64,000 nucleotides of DNA from contig DASWVB010000016.1 in NCBI GenBank assembly GCA_036401375.1, positions 222,708-286,707 of the forward strand, written 5' to 3'. The translations under genes were made by a program, and so were the position numbers. Positions 44,004 through 52,602 of this stretch are shown here, one piece after another. The notes under the pieces were generated by a model. The model was not told where the DNA came from. It saw nothing but the letters and a program-made list of their open reading frames with translations, and searched no databases. This DNA comes from DASWUZ01 sp036401375 (GTDB lineage Bacteria > Acidobacteriota > Terriglobia > Terriglobales > Acidobacteriaceae). The first letter of the stretch is position 1. Each line of letters begins with the position of its first letter.

Positions 44004-47000
44004 TGGCCGAGGTTGCTGAGTTCCAGAGCACGGCGAAATCCCGCTTTGCAACGCCGCTTGCTGATGCGGATGCGCGCCTAAGAGCACTCGATGTCTCGAA
44101 GTCTTTCCTGGTCCAGGCTCCGGCGGGCTCAGGCAAGACCGAGTTGCTGACCAACCGCTTTCTGAAGCTGTTGTCGGTAGTGGACGAGCCGGAACAGGTG
44201 CTTGCGATCACGTTCACCCGCGGGGCGACAGCGGAGATGCGCAGCCGCATTCTGGATAAGCTGCGGCACGCGAGTATCGGCGCCGGCGTATCGTCCGATG
44301 GGACGAACACAGAGGAACAGAGTCCCGCCCGCGCGGCGATGGAGCGTTCAAGGGAGCGTGGATGGGCTCTGCTCGATCAGCCGCAGCGGCTTAATATTCA
44401 GACAATCGACTCCCTGTGCCTCTCGATCGCGCACCGCATGCCGATGCTGGCGCGGCTGGGGGGCAACCTGCAGCCGACGGAGAACGCCGGGCCGTTTTAC
44501 GACCTCGCGGCGCAGCGAACATTCGAGCATCTCGGTGGTACTAACGCGGAGCTGCACTCGGCTCTCGCGGCGGTGCTCACTCTGCGCGACAACAACCTCG
44601 CAAATTGCGAGGAGCTGCTGGCCGAGATGTTGCGGCAGCGGGATCAGTGGGGGCACCTGTTTCTGTTTGGCGAAAATGTGGATTGGGACGGTGTGCGGGG
44701 GCGGCTGGAGGAGCCGTTTCAACGCGAGATCGGTGTGGTGCTCCAGAGGGCGCACCAGCTGTTGTCGCGGGACCCGGAGCTTGCGGCGGAGTTGATGGAT
44801 CTCGCTCAGTTCGTGCGGCGGAACGGCGGCTTTGAAGACAGCTTCCAGGTGCTCGAGAGTCTAATGGAGTTGCCCGGTCCGACTCACGATTTTCTGGACC
44901 ATTGGACCTGCCTTGGCCAGCTGTTGATCAACAAGGCAGAAGGCTGGCGAAAGAAACATAAGTCGGACCATGGTTTTCCCAACAGAGTAGCGGCGAGCGA
45001 AAAGGCGCGCCTGTCGCGGGTAGTGGAGACGCTGCAGACGATGCCCGGGGCGCTCGAGGCGCTGTGCTCCGTCCTGTCGCTGCCCACTCCGCACTACAGC
45101 GATGCACAGTGGCAGACGCTGCGCCATCTTTTCACGACGCTGCGATACGCGGTCGCGGAGTTGAAAGTGATCTTCGCGGAACGAAACGCTGTCGATTTTG
45201 CCGAGCTTGGGCTGGCGGCGGAGATGGTGCTGCGTACGCCGGATGCAGTGCCCGCCGGCGACGGCCTGTCCGATACAACGCCAGGAAGCGCGCAGTTGCC
45301 GACCGAGCAGGCGCTCGCCATTGGAGACCGGCTGCGCCATCTGCTGGTGGATGAATTTCAGGATACGTCGCGCCGTCAACACCAGCTGCTCATCGCCCTG
45401 CTGCGGGGGTGGGACAACTGCGATGGGCGAACCTGCTTCCTGGTGGGTGACCCGATGCAGTCGATCTACCTGTTCCGGCAGGCCGAGGTGGAGCTCTTTC
45501 ACAAGGTGAGCCGCGAAGGGTTGAACTGCGACGGAGCGGTGGTGGAGCTCGAAAACCTGCAATTGCGAAGCAATTTCCGGAGTCACTCGGGCCTGGTCGA
45601 GCCACTCAACTCGTTTTTCGAGCAGGTCTTCGGCAGGGATGGGCGGGTTGCGTTCACCGGGTCGGTCGCCAGCCGGGGCGGCGGCGACATGGAGTCGGTG
45701 CATGTTCATCCGTATATTCTTCCCAGCACAGCAACGGTTGAGGAGAAGCACGCGGCGCGCCGGCTCGAGACGAAACAGGTTTTAAAGATCGTCGAGGAGC
45801 ACTGGCCGCAGGTTGAGCAGGCGCGGCTGACGCCAGGTACGGGGTTCACCATCGGCGTACTGGTCCGCGCGAAGAGGCACGCGATCAGCATTGCGGCGGC
45901 GCTGCGTGCACGCGGCTACCACTTCCGTTCGGTCGACCTTGAGACGCTGGGCGAGCGGCAGGAGATCCTTGACCTGGTGGCGCTGACCCGTGCCCTGGCG
46001 CACCCCATGGACCGGATCGCGTGGCTGTCGATCCTTCGAGCACCATGGTGCGGGCTGGAACTGGGCGATCTTCACGCGCTCTGCGGAACGGACAGCAGGG
46101 AGACTGCGCATATACCGGTGCTGCAGCTGCTTCGAGGCGACTGCCCTGGTCTGAGCGAGGATGGTCGAGCGCGCGTCGCGGCTACGCGCGAGGTGCTGCT
46201 GGCTGCACTGGAGCCGCGTTACCGCAACTCCGCGACGCTCTCGTTTGCCTCCTGGATCGAGCGCACCTGGCACGGTCTGGGCGGGCATCGATGCGTCGAT
46301 GCTGTTGGCCTCGAGAATGCAAATACGTTCTTCCGCATGCTCGACGAACTCGACGCGGGTGCAAATGGAGTGACGACAAGCTCCATCGATTCGCAACTTG
46401 CCCGGCTATTTGCGCAGCCCGACCCGGAGGCAGATGAGCGGGCCGGTATCAAGCTGATGACGATACACAAGTCGAAGGGGCTCGAGTTCGACGTGGTCAT
46501 CGTGCCGGGCCTTGAGCGCGCTACCGGTAATGACCGGCACTCCCTGATCTGCTGGCTGCAGCGGTCCTTTGCGGCAGGCGGCGCTGGTCCTGATGGGGTG
46601 GAGGAGGTGCTGGTTGCGCCCATCAGCGAGAAGGGCACGGGAACCAGCCGGCTCTACAAATGGGTGCAGACGCAGAAGAGCAAGCGAGAGGTAGAGGAGC
46701 GGAGACGGCTGCTGTATGTGGCGTGCACGCGGGCCTCAAAGGAGCTTCATCTACTGGGAGCTGCTACTGCCAAGGCCGGAGTGATGAAACCGCTGGATGC
46801 GAAGAGCCTGCTTGCGACTGCGTGGGTCGCACTCGAACCGGTGTTTGCAGCCAAGGTGAGCTCCTGGCCTGTTGGGTCGAGAGCTGCTGATGGCGGTGCT
46901 GCAGTCCTCGTGATGCGAGATGCCGGTGACGGTGCCGAATTGCACGGCATCGATCTGGCCGCTGCCGCGGCAGGACCTGAGGCGGAGACTCAGGCGGCGG

Positions 47001-47722
47001 GAGGCGGGATGAGAATTCGTCGACTCCCGACCGGGCTGAACGCTGAGGTGGTGCTGCCCGATGTAACGGTACCTGTCACGTCTTCCGGCGTTGCGGGTGC
47101 AACGCGTGATGAGCCTGGAAAATTCAGCCGGCCGGAAGGGTCGCTGGCTGCGCGGGCGCTGGGTACGACCGTGCACGCGCTATTTGAGCGTGCGGCTCGG
47201 GAACTGGAGCGCGGAGCGACTGCGGCGGAGCTGCGGCGCGCGGTTGGCGGATGGAGGAAGCAGGCGCGCTCGCTGCTGCGCAATAACGGGCTTGTTGCGG
47301 AGGGTCGAGGTGCGGGGCAGATTGGGGAGACTTCTGCGAACGTGGCGGTCGATGCGGTACGGGCGGCGCTCGACGACGCTGCGGGGCTCTGGATATTAAG
47401 TCCGCATCGGGAGGCACGCTCTGAGACGGCCTGGACGGGCGTGGTGGACGGCGGGATTCGGACGCTGCGGGTCGACCGGATGTTTCGCGCGGGTTCGGAG
47501 CCGCTCAGCCTGGGAAATGATTGCCTGTGGATCGTTGACTACAAGACGGCGACACGTTCGGGGCCTGATCTTGCGGGGTTTTTGAAGGAGGAGCGGCTGA
47601 GGTATAAAGGGCAGCTTGAGATGTACGGGCGGATGCTGCGGCTGGCGCGGGGCAGTGGAGTCGAGCTTCGCCTCGCTCTCTATTATCCACGGATGCAGCA
47701 GCTGCTGCACTGGCCGCTTTAG
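44003..47722 (+). CDS. UvrD-family helicase-nuclease (AddA/RecB-like)
   Basis: 1,239 residues from the ATG at 44003 (a GTG at 44000 adds one). Superfamily-1A motifs in order are APAGSGKTELLTNRF, ITFTRGATAEM, LLVDEFQDTSRRQHQ, VGDPMQSIYLFRQAEVELF, KLMTIHKSKGLEFDVVIVPG and RRLLYVACTRASKELHL. The C-terminal PD-(D/E)XK domain has TTVHALFERA, LRVDRMFR and WIVDYKTA. It unwinds and degrades double-strand ends until a Chi-like signal. It overlaps the upstream nuclease gene by 1 bp, so both are made together. Confidence 0.9.
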   Translation: MAEVAEFQSTAKSRFATPLADADARLRALDVSKSFLVQAPAGSGKTELLTNRFLKLLSVVDEPEQVLAITFTRGATAEMRSRILDKLRHASIGAGVSSDGTNTEEQSPARAAMERSRERGWALLDQPQRLNIQTIDSLCLSIAHRMPMLARLGGNLQPTENAGPFYDLAAQRTFEHLGGTNAELHSALAAVLTLRDNNLANCEELLAEMLRQRDQWGHLFLFGENVDWDGVRGRLEEPFQREIGVVLQRAHQLLSRDPELAAELMDLAQFVRRNGGFEDSFQVLESLMELPGPTHDFLDHWTCLGQLLINKAEGWRKKHKSDHGFPNRVAASEKARLSRVVETLQTMPGALEALCSVLSLPTPHYSDAQWQTLRHLFTTLRYAVAELKVIFAERNAVDFAELGLAAEMVLRTPDAVPAGDGLSDTTPGSAQLPTEQALAIGDRLRHLLVDEFQDTSRRQHQLLIALLRGWDNCDGRTCFLVGDPMQSIYLFRQAEVELFHKVSREGLNCDGAVVELENLQLRSNFRSHSGLVEPLNSFFEQVFGRDGRVAFTGSVASRGGGDMESVHVHPYILPSTATVEEKHAARRLETKQVLKIVEEHWPQVEQARLTPGTGFTIGVLVRAKRHAISIAAALRARGYHFRSVDLETLGERQEILDLVALTRALAHPMDRIAWLSILRAPWCGLELGDLHALCGTDSRETAHIPVLQLLRGDCPGLSEDGRARVAATREVLLAALEPRYRNSATLSFASWIERTWHGLGGHRCVDAVGLENANTFFRMLDELDAGANGVTTSSIDSQLARLFAQPDPEADERAGIKLMTIHKSKGLEFDVVIVPGLERATGNDRHSLICWLQRSFAAGGAGPDGVEEVLVAPISEKGTGTSRLYKWVQTQKSKREVEERRRLLYVACTRASKELHLLGAATAKAGVMKPLDAKSLLATAWVALEPVFAAKVSSWPVGSRAADGGAAVLVMRDAGDGAELHGIDLAAAAAGPEAETQAAGGGMRIRRLPTGLNAEVVLPDVTVPVTSSGVAGATRDEPGKFSRPEGSLAARALGTTVHALFERAARELERGATAAELRRAVGGWRKQARSLLRNNGLVAEGRGAGQIGETSANVAVDAVRAALDDAAGLWILSPHREARSETAWTGVVDGGIRTLRVDRMFRAGSEPLSLGNDCLWIVDYKTATRSGPDLAGFLKEERLRYKGQLEMYGRMLRLARGSGVELRLALYYPRMQQLLHWPL

Positions 47723-47831
47723 TCGCTTGCCACATCATGTAACAGAAACAGCTACATGAATCAAACTCATGTCAGGAGACAAACTGTCGCTCTTACTTAT
47801 ATACCCCCCCGGTGCACGGGTGCCCGGCCTG

Positions 47832-48530
47832 CTATCGGCCGGGGGATGTTCCGGTGTGGGTGGCGCTCACGGCGCGGTGATGGCGGACGTCTGCTCCGCG
47901 GACCCAGAAGATCACGTCTTCGGCGATGTTGGTGGCGTGGTCTGCGACGCGTTCGAGGTTGCGGGCGATTACCAGCGCGTTCAGAGCCTGCGGGGTCAGC
48001 GCGGGCTGCTCCTTCATGAGCGTTGAGAGGGCGAAGAAGGACGCCTCGTTCATCCTGTCTACGTCATCGTCCATGGTGAGCACGGTGCGGGCGAGGTCGG
48101 CGTCGGCTTCTATAAAGGACTGCAGAGCTTTGCGCACCATCGCGGCGGCGAGCGAGGCCATGCGGGGAATATCGACGGGCAGGTCGGCGACGGGGAAGGC
48201 CTGCAGGTCGCGGACGCGCTCGGAGATGCTGGTGGCGGCGTCGCCGACGCGTTCAAGGTCGGCGTTGATCTTGATGACGGAGAGGATGAAGCGGAGATCG
48301 ATGGCGGTGGGCTGCTCCATTGCGAGCAGGTCGAGAGCCATCTGGTCGACCTCGCGCTCGAAGCGGTTGATGGAGAGTTCGCCGCGGTCGACGAGGTCGC
48401 AGATGGAGAGGTCGCGCATGCGATAGGCCTCGATGGCGCGCTGAATGGCCTGCTCCACCATGCCGGCCATGACGAGGAGCTTTTCCTTGAGGTCGTCGAG
48501 ACTCTGTTGAAACCGTAGTCGTACCATCAT
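47832..48530 (-). CDS. phoU: Phosphate-signalling protein PhoU
   Basis: 232 residues with two PhoU-type helical repeats (VEQAIQRAIEAYRMRDLSIC, LERVGDAATSISERV, then MNEASFFALSTL, LERVADHATNIAEDVIFWVRG). PhoU shuts off PhoR signalling when phosphate is plentiful and tempers Pst transport. Its ATG overlaps the pstB stop (ATGA), so it is the last gene of the pst operon. A small CCCGGCC/GGCCGGG hairpin (47823-47843) sits across its stop codon. Confidence 0.95.
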   Translation of the reverse strand: MMVRLRFQQSLDDLKEKLLVMAGMVEQAIQRAIEAYRMRDLSICDLVDRGELSINRFEREVDQMALDLLAMEQPTAIDLRFILSVIKINADLERVGDAATSISERVRDLQAFPVADLPVDIPRMASLAAAMVRKALQSFIEADADLARTVLTMDDDVDRMNEASFFALSTLMKEQPALTPQALNALVIARNLERVADHATNIAEDVIFWVRGADVRHHRAVSATHTGTSPGR

Positions 48531-49285
48531 CCAAACCTCCCTGTGATGTAGTCTTCGGTACGCTTGTCGTGGGGGTTGGTGAAGATCTTGTGGGTGGAGT
48601 CGAACTCGACCATCTTGCCGTTGAGGAAGAAGCCGGTGTTTTCGGCGACGCGCGCCGCCTGCTGCATATTGTGGGTCACGATGACGATGGTGTATTGGGT
48701 CTTGAGCTGAAAGATGAGGTCCTCAATCTTGGCAGTCGAGACCGGGTCGAGGGCGGAGGCGGGCTCGTCCATCAGCAGCACCTCCGGGTCGACGGCGAGG
48801 GCGCGGGCGATGCACATGCGCTGCTGCTGTCCGCCGGAGAGGCTGGCGCCTGACTTTTTCTTAAGGTCGTCCTTGACCTCGTCCCAGAGCGCGGCACTCT
48901 GCAGCGAGCGCTGCACGGTCTCATCGAGGATGCGCCGGTTACTGAAGCCGTTGAGCCGCAGCCCGGACGCCACATTGTCGTAGATCGACATGGTAGGAAA
49001 GGGGTTTGGTCGCTGAAAGACCATGCCGACGCGGCGGCGGATCTCGACCGGAGATGCGTCGTTGTAGATGTCCATCTCGCCGATCTGGACGGAGCCGGTG
49101 ACGCGGGCGATGGGGTTGGTCTCGTGCATGCGGTTCAGACAGCGCACGAAGGTAGACTTGCCGCAGCCGGAGGGACCGATGAGGGCGGTGGCGTGGTTGG
49201 CCGGGATGTTTAGGTTGATCTGCTGCAGCGTGTGGTTGGTGCCGTACCACGCGTTCAGATCTGAGACCTGGATGCTGACGCCCAC
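48527..49285 (-). CDS. pstB: Phosphate ABC transporter ATP-binding protein PstB
   Basis: 252 residues from the GTG at 49285 that overlaps the pstA stop (TAGTG); the longer frame up to 49396 lies inside pstA. Walker A is GPSGCGKSTFVR, signature LSGGQQQRMCIARAL, Walker B EVLLMDEPASALDPV. PstB powers high-affinity phosphate uptake by the PstCA channel and also relays the phosphate signal to PhoR. Confidence 0.96.
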   Translation of the reverse strand: MGVSIQVSDLNAWYGTNHTLQQINLNIPANHATALIGPSGCGKSTFVRCLNRMHETNPIARVTGSVQIGEMDIYNDASPVEIRRRVGMVFQRPNPFPTMSIYDNVASGLRLNGFSNRRILDETVQRSLQSAALWDEVKDDLKKKSGASLSGGQQQRMCIARALAVDPEVLLMDEPASALDPVSTAKIEDLIFQLKTQYTIVIVTHNMQQAARVAENTGFFLNGKMVEFDSTHKIFTNPHDKRTEDYITGRFG

Positions 49286-50157
49286 TAGCTTGCTCCCTTC
49301 AAGACACCGCGTGTGGTAACGAACCGGACGAGGGAGACGGAGATCACGATCAGCACGATCAGCACCAGTGCGCCCGCCCATGCGAGGCGGTGCCATTCAT
49401 CGTAGGGAGAGATGGCATAGATAAAGATCTGCAGCGGAAGCGCAGCGATCGGCTCATTGAGGTTGGAGCTCCAGAACTGGTTTCCGAATGCGGTGAAGAG
49501 CAGCGGCGCGGTCTCGCCCGCGACGCGGGCAAAGGCGAGCATGCATCCGGTGATGACGCCGGGAGACGCGGTTTTGAGGGTGATCGAGAGTACGGTGCGC
49601 CAGTTGGGCAGGCCGAGTCCGAGGGCCGCCTCGCGGATGCTGTGAGGGACCATGAGCAGCATCTCTTCGGTGGTGCGGGTGATGGTGGGGATCATCATGA
49701 TGCCGAGGGCGACTCCGCCGGAGAGTGCGGAGTAGTGGCGGCCCTGGACGAGCAGGGCGTAGACGGCGATCCCGACGACGATGGAGGGCACTCCGTTGAG
49801 TACGTCGGCGGTAAAGCGGACCATGTGGGCCAGCTTTTTGCCGCGTCCGAATTCGGCGAGATAGATGCCGGAGGCGATGCCGATGGGCACCCCGATTGCG
49901 CTGCCGATGGCGAGCAGGATGCCGGAGCCGTAGATGGCGTTTGCCATGCCTCCACCCTCCTCGCCGACCGGCTTCGGTACCTGGGTGAAGAAGGCCACGT
50001 TGAGCGAACTCGCTCCCTTGTAGATGAGGTAGAGGAAGATGGCGACGAGCGGCGCAACGACGAGCAGGGTGCTCGTTACGGCGAGGATGGTCGCCAGGTG
50101 ATTCATCATGGTGCGCCATGCACGGTTGGCTGCGCTTGTCTTCGGCTTATAGGTCAT
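49285..50157 (-). CDS. pstA: Phosphate ABC transporter permease PstA
   Basis: 290 residues with six membrane helices. The ABC-permease EAA-like loop reads REAALGLGLPNWRTVLSITL. GVPSIVVGIAVYALLV is a PstA hallmark. It forms the membrane channel with PstC. It overlaps pstB by one base and lies 67 bp downstream of pstC. Confidence 0.95.
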   Translation of the reverse strand: MTYKPKTSAANRAWRTMMNHLATILAVTSTLLVVAPLVAIFLYLIYKGASSLNVAFFTQVPKPVGEEGGGMANAIYGSGILLAIGSAIGVPIGIASGIYLAEFGRGKKLAHMVRFTADVLNGVPSIVVGIAVYALLVQGRHYSALSGGVALGIMMIPTITRTTEEMLLMVPHSIREAALGLGLPNWRTVLSITLKTASPGVITGCMLAFARVAGETAPLLFTAFGNQFWSSNLNEPIAALPLQIFIYAISPYDEWHRLAWAGALVLIVLIVISVSLVRFVTTRGVLKGAS

Positions 50158-50224
50158 GTGTGTGTCTGCGGGTCACGGTCGAGTTAAGACTTGAAGTTTT
50201 CAATCCGAGATCGGGGAAGACAGG

Positions 50225-51268
50225 TTAGCTCACGCGTGCCGGAGCGCCGCGGGTGACCGCCCAGACGAGCACGCGGGCGAGCGCGTTGACGATGATAGTG
50301 ACGATGAAGAGGACCAGGCCGATCTCGATGAGGGCGCTGAGGTAGAGGTCATCGGAGGCCTCGCTGAACTCGGAGGCAATGACGCTGGCCATGGTGTAGC
50401 CCGGGGCGAAGAGCGATCTGGCGATCTCGGGACGATTTCCAATGACCATGGTGACGGCCATGGTCTCGCCGAGGGCGCGGCCGAGGCCGAGGATGATGGA
50501 GCCGACGATGCCGATGCGAGCGTTGCGCAGCACGCCCATGCGGATCATCTCCCACCGGGTGGCGCCGAGGGCGAGTACGGCTTCGCGCTGCGAGTGGGGC
50601 ACAGCCATCATGACCTCGCGGGTGAGCGAGGAGATGATGGGCAGCACCATGATGGCGAGGATGACGCCCGCAGCGAGCATGCCGATGCCGTAGTTGGGGC
50701 CGCTGAAGAGGGTGGTCCAGCCGAAGAGCTTTGTGAGGATCGGGTCGACGTGCTCGCGCAGCAGCGGCACGAGGACGAAGACCGCCCACAGTCCGTAGAC
50801 GACGCTGGGGATAGCGGCGAGCAGCTCGGTGATAAAGGCGAGCGGGCCACGGAGAAAGCGTGGGCACATCTCCGTAAGGAAGACGGCGAGGCCGACAGCC
50901 AGGGGCACGGCGATGAGCAATGCGAGCAGGGAGGAGACGAGGGTGCCGTAGATGAAGGGAATTGCGCCGTAGTCACCGCTGACCGGGTCCCACGCCTGCC
51001 GGAAGAAGAAGCCAAGGCCGAACCGCGAGATGCTCAGGTGCGAGCGGGTGATGAGCTCCGTTGCGATCAGCAGCACGATGGCGAAGATGCTCATCGCGCA
51101 GATCGTCATCAGGCCGCCGAAGGCACGATCCGTACCGGTCGAACTGCCGCGTTTCAACAGGAAAGCGCGGATGGGAGAGAGGTCGGGAGTTAGCGCGGTG
51201 GTTGCGGCGAGCGATCCGGAGGAGTCCGGTTGTGAGGACACAGCGCGTTCCTGAATTTGAAATTTCAC
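50225..51268 (-). CDS. pstC: Phosphate ABC transporter permease PstC
   Basis: 347 residues. The N-terminal extension (to about residue 60) is cytosolic. Six membrane segments follow. The loop motif REAVLALGATRWEMIRMGVL and the typical PSVVYGLWAVFVLVP are both present. It makes the phosphate channel with PstA. It is separated from pstS by a 150-bp gap with a terminator-like hairpin (51350-51383), as expected for different doses of binding protein and permease. Confidence 0.95.
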   Translation of the reverse strand: MKFQIQERAVSSQPDSSGSLAATTALTPDLSPIRAFLLKRGSSTGTDRAFGGLMTICAMSIFAIVLLIATELITRSHLSISRFGLGFFFRQAWDPVSGDYGAIPFIYGTLVSSLLALLIAVPLAVGLAVFLTEMCPRFLRGPLAFITELLAAIPSVVYGLWAVFVLVPLLREHVDPILTKLFGWTTLFSGPNYGIGMLAAGVILAIMVLPIISSLTREVMMAVPHSQREAVLALGATRWEMIRMGVLRNARIGIVGSIILGLGRALGETMAVTMVIGNRPEIARSLFAPGYTMASVIASEFSEASDDLYLSALIEIGLVLFIVTIIVNALARVLVWAVTRGAPARVS

Positions 51269-51349
51269 CGCTTCTCACGGTAATCGGGTTTCGTGAACAG
51301 AAGGTTAATCCCGTACAAATGTCGCGCTTCGCGGCAGATTGCCTGTGGA

Positions 51350-51383
51350 GAAAGGGACACGCTGCGCTTTCGCGTGTCCCCTT
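51350..51383 (-). terminator. Attenuator/terminator between pstS and pstC
   Basis: GGGACACGC (51353-51361) pairs with GCGTGTCCC (51371-51379), with a 9-nt loop and flanking AAA/TTT that allow further pairing. In the minus direction it stands between the highly expressed binding-protein gene and the permease genes and should reduce read-through. Confidence 0.65.
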
Positions 51384-51418
51384 TGGCAAAGAGTTGGAGG
51401 TAAAGGTCTGACGGGGAG

Positions 51419-52426
51419 CTACTTCAACTGCGAGATGGTGACCCGGACCTTGTCGGCCACGCTTTTGGGAAGCGGAGCATAGTAAAGTGCGCTGACCTCG
51501 GACTGTCCGTGATCGAGCATCCACTGCAGGAAGTCCTTGATGACGTGAGCCTTGGCCGCGTCCTTAGGCTGAGTGGGGATGAGCAGCCAGGTGAAGCTCG
51601 AGATGGGATAGGCACCCTTGCCGGGGGCGTTGGTGATCGAGACGCGGTAGTCCGCAGGAATCTGCTTCATGCTTGCCGCTGCCTCGGTGACGCCCTCGAT
51701 GCTGCCTTTGACCCATGCTCCGGCGGGGTTCTTGACGTAGCCGAAGGGGATCTTATTCTGCATGGCATAGATCAGCTCGACGTATCCGATGGTGCCGGGC
51801 ATCTGGCGTACCAGGCCTGCGACGGCTTCGTTGCCCTTGCCGCCGATGCCGCGGGGCCATGAGACGGCCGTGTTCCTGCCGGGCCCGTTGCGCCAGTCGG
51901 CATTCACCTTGCTAAGGAAGTCGGTGAAGATGTAAGTCGTGCCGCTGCCCTCGGAGCGATGGACGACGATGATGTCCTGGGCCGGCAGGCTGACGCCGGG
52001 GTTGTCTTTAACGATGCGTGGATCGTTCCAGGTGCTGATCTTGCCAAGGTAGATATCGGCGAGGACGTCGCCCGAGAATTTGAGCTCGGCGTTGACTCCG
52101 GGCAGGTTGTAGATGGGGACGACGGCGCCCATCACGGTGGGGATGTGGATCAGCTTGACCGGTGACGCGGAGAGCTGTTCGTCGGTCATGGGGCCGTCGC
52201 TCGCCCCGAAATCGACTGTGCCGGTGGTGACCTGGCGGATGCCGCCGCCGCTGCCAATGGGCTGGTAGTTGATCTGCACGCCTGGGTGGGCGCCGCTGTA
52301 TTCGATGAACCACTTGGAGTAGATGGGGTTGGGGAAGGTCGCTCCCGCACCGTTGATCTTTTGCGCAAATGCTGCTGACGTGGCGCACAGGAATAGCGCG
52401 GCGCCGGCGATGATGCTCTTTCTCAC
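51419..52426 (-). CDS. pstS: Phosphate-binding protein PstS
   Basis: 335 residues from the GTG at 52426, preceded by GGGGGA. A signal peptide (about 1-21) leads to the phosphate-binding protein fold (INGAGATFPNPIYSKWF, GSGGGIRQVTTGTVDFGASD, VHRSEGSGTTYIFTDFL). The bound phosphate lies in the cleft made by the SGT and GA segments. It delivers phosphate to PstCAB. The Pho-box array at 52466-52504 controls it. Confidence 0.96.
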   Translation of the reverse strand: MRKSIIAGAALFLCATSAAFAQKINGAGATFPNPIYSKWFIEYSGAHPGVQINYQPIGSGGGIRQVTTGTVDFGASDGPMTDEQLSASPVKLIHIPTVMGAVVPIYNLPGVNAELKFSGDVLADIYLGKISTWNDPRIVKDNPGVSLPAQDIIVVHRSEGSGTTYIFTDFLSKVNADWRNGPGRNTAVSWPRGIGGKGNEAVAGLVRQMPGTIGYVELIYAMQNKIPFGYVKNPAGAWVKGSIEGVTEAAASMKQIPADYRVSITNAPGKGAYPISSFTWLLIPTQPKDAAKAHVIKDFLQWMLDHGQSEVSALYYAPLPKSVADKVRVTISQLK

Positions 52427-52465
52427 AGTTCCCCCAGATATATCCTCCGCATTTTCGGTTAGGAG

Positions 52466-52504
52466 TGTGAATGCGGGTTGAGCAGAGTGTGAATAAGACG
52501 TGAA
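52466..52504 (-). promoter_or_regulatory. Pho-box array upstream of pstS (four 11-bp phased repeats)
   Basis: On the plus strand TGTGAA (52466), GTTGAG (52477), TGTGAA (52488) and CGTGAA (52499) follow each other at exactly 11-bp steps, each with a 5-nt gap. Read on the minus strand this is four TTCACA-like repeats. The array lies 40 bp before the pstS start and matches the tandem-repeat layout of PhoB/PhoP dimer sites. Confidence 0.72.
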
Positions 52505-52602
52505 TCGGCGAAGTAAGCTAAGCGTCGGGACCCGTTCGGCTCAGTCGTGACTGGAGTTGAGGTCAGTCGTTCCGGGCGACTGGGGGCGCCTGGAGAGAGA
52601 CG

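Noticed and set aside
47823..47843. CCCGGCC/GGCCGGG hairpin at the phoU stop as a terminator
   Set aside because: It overlaps the stop codon and has no U tract after it, so it was only mentioned in the phoU entry.
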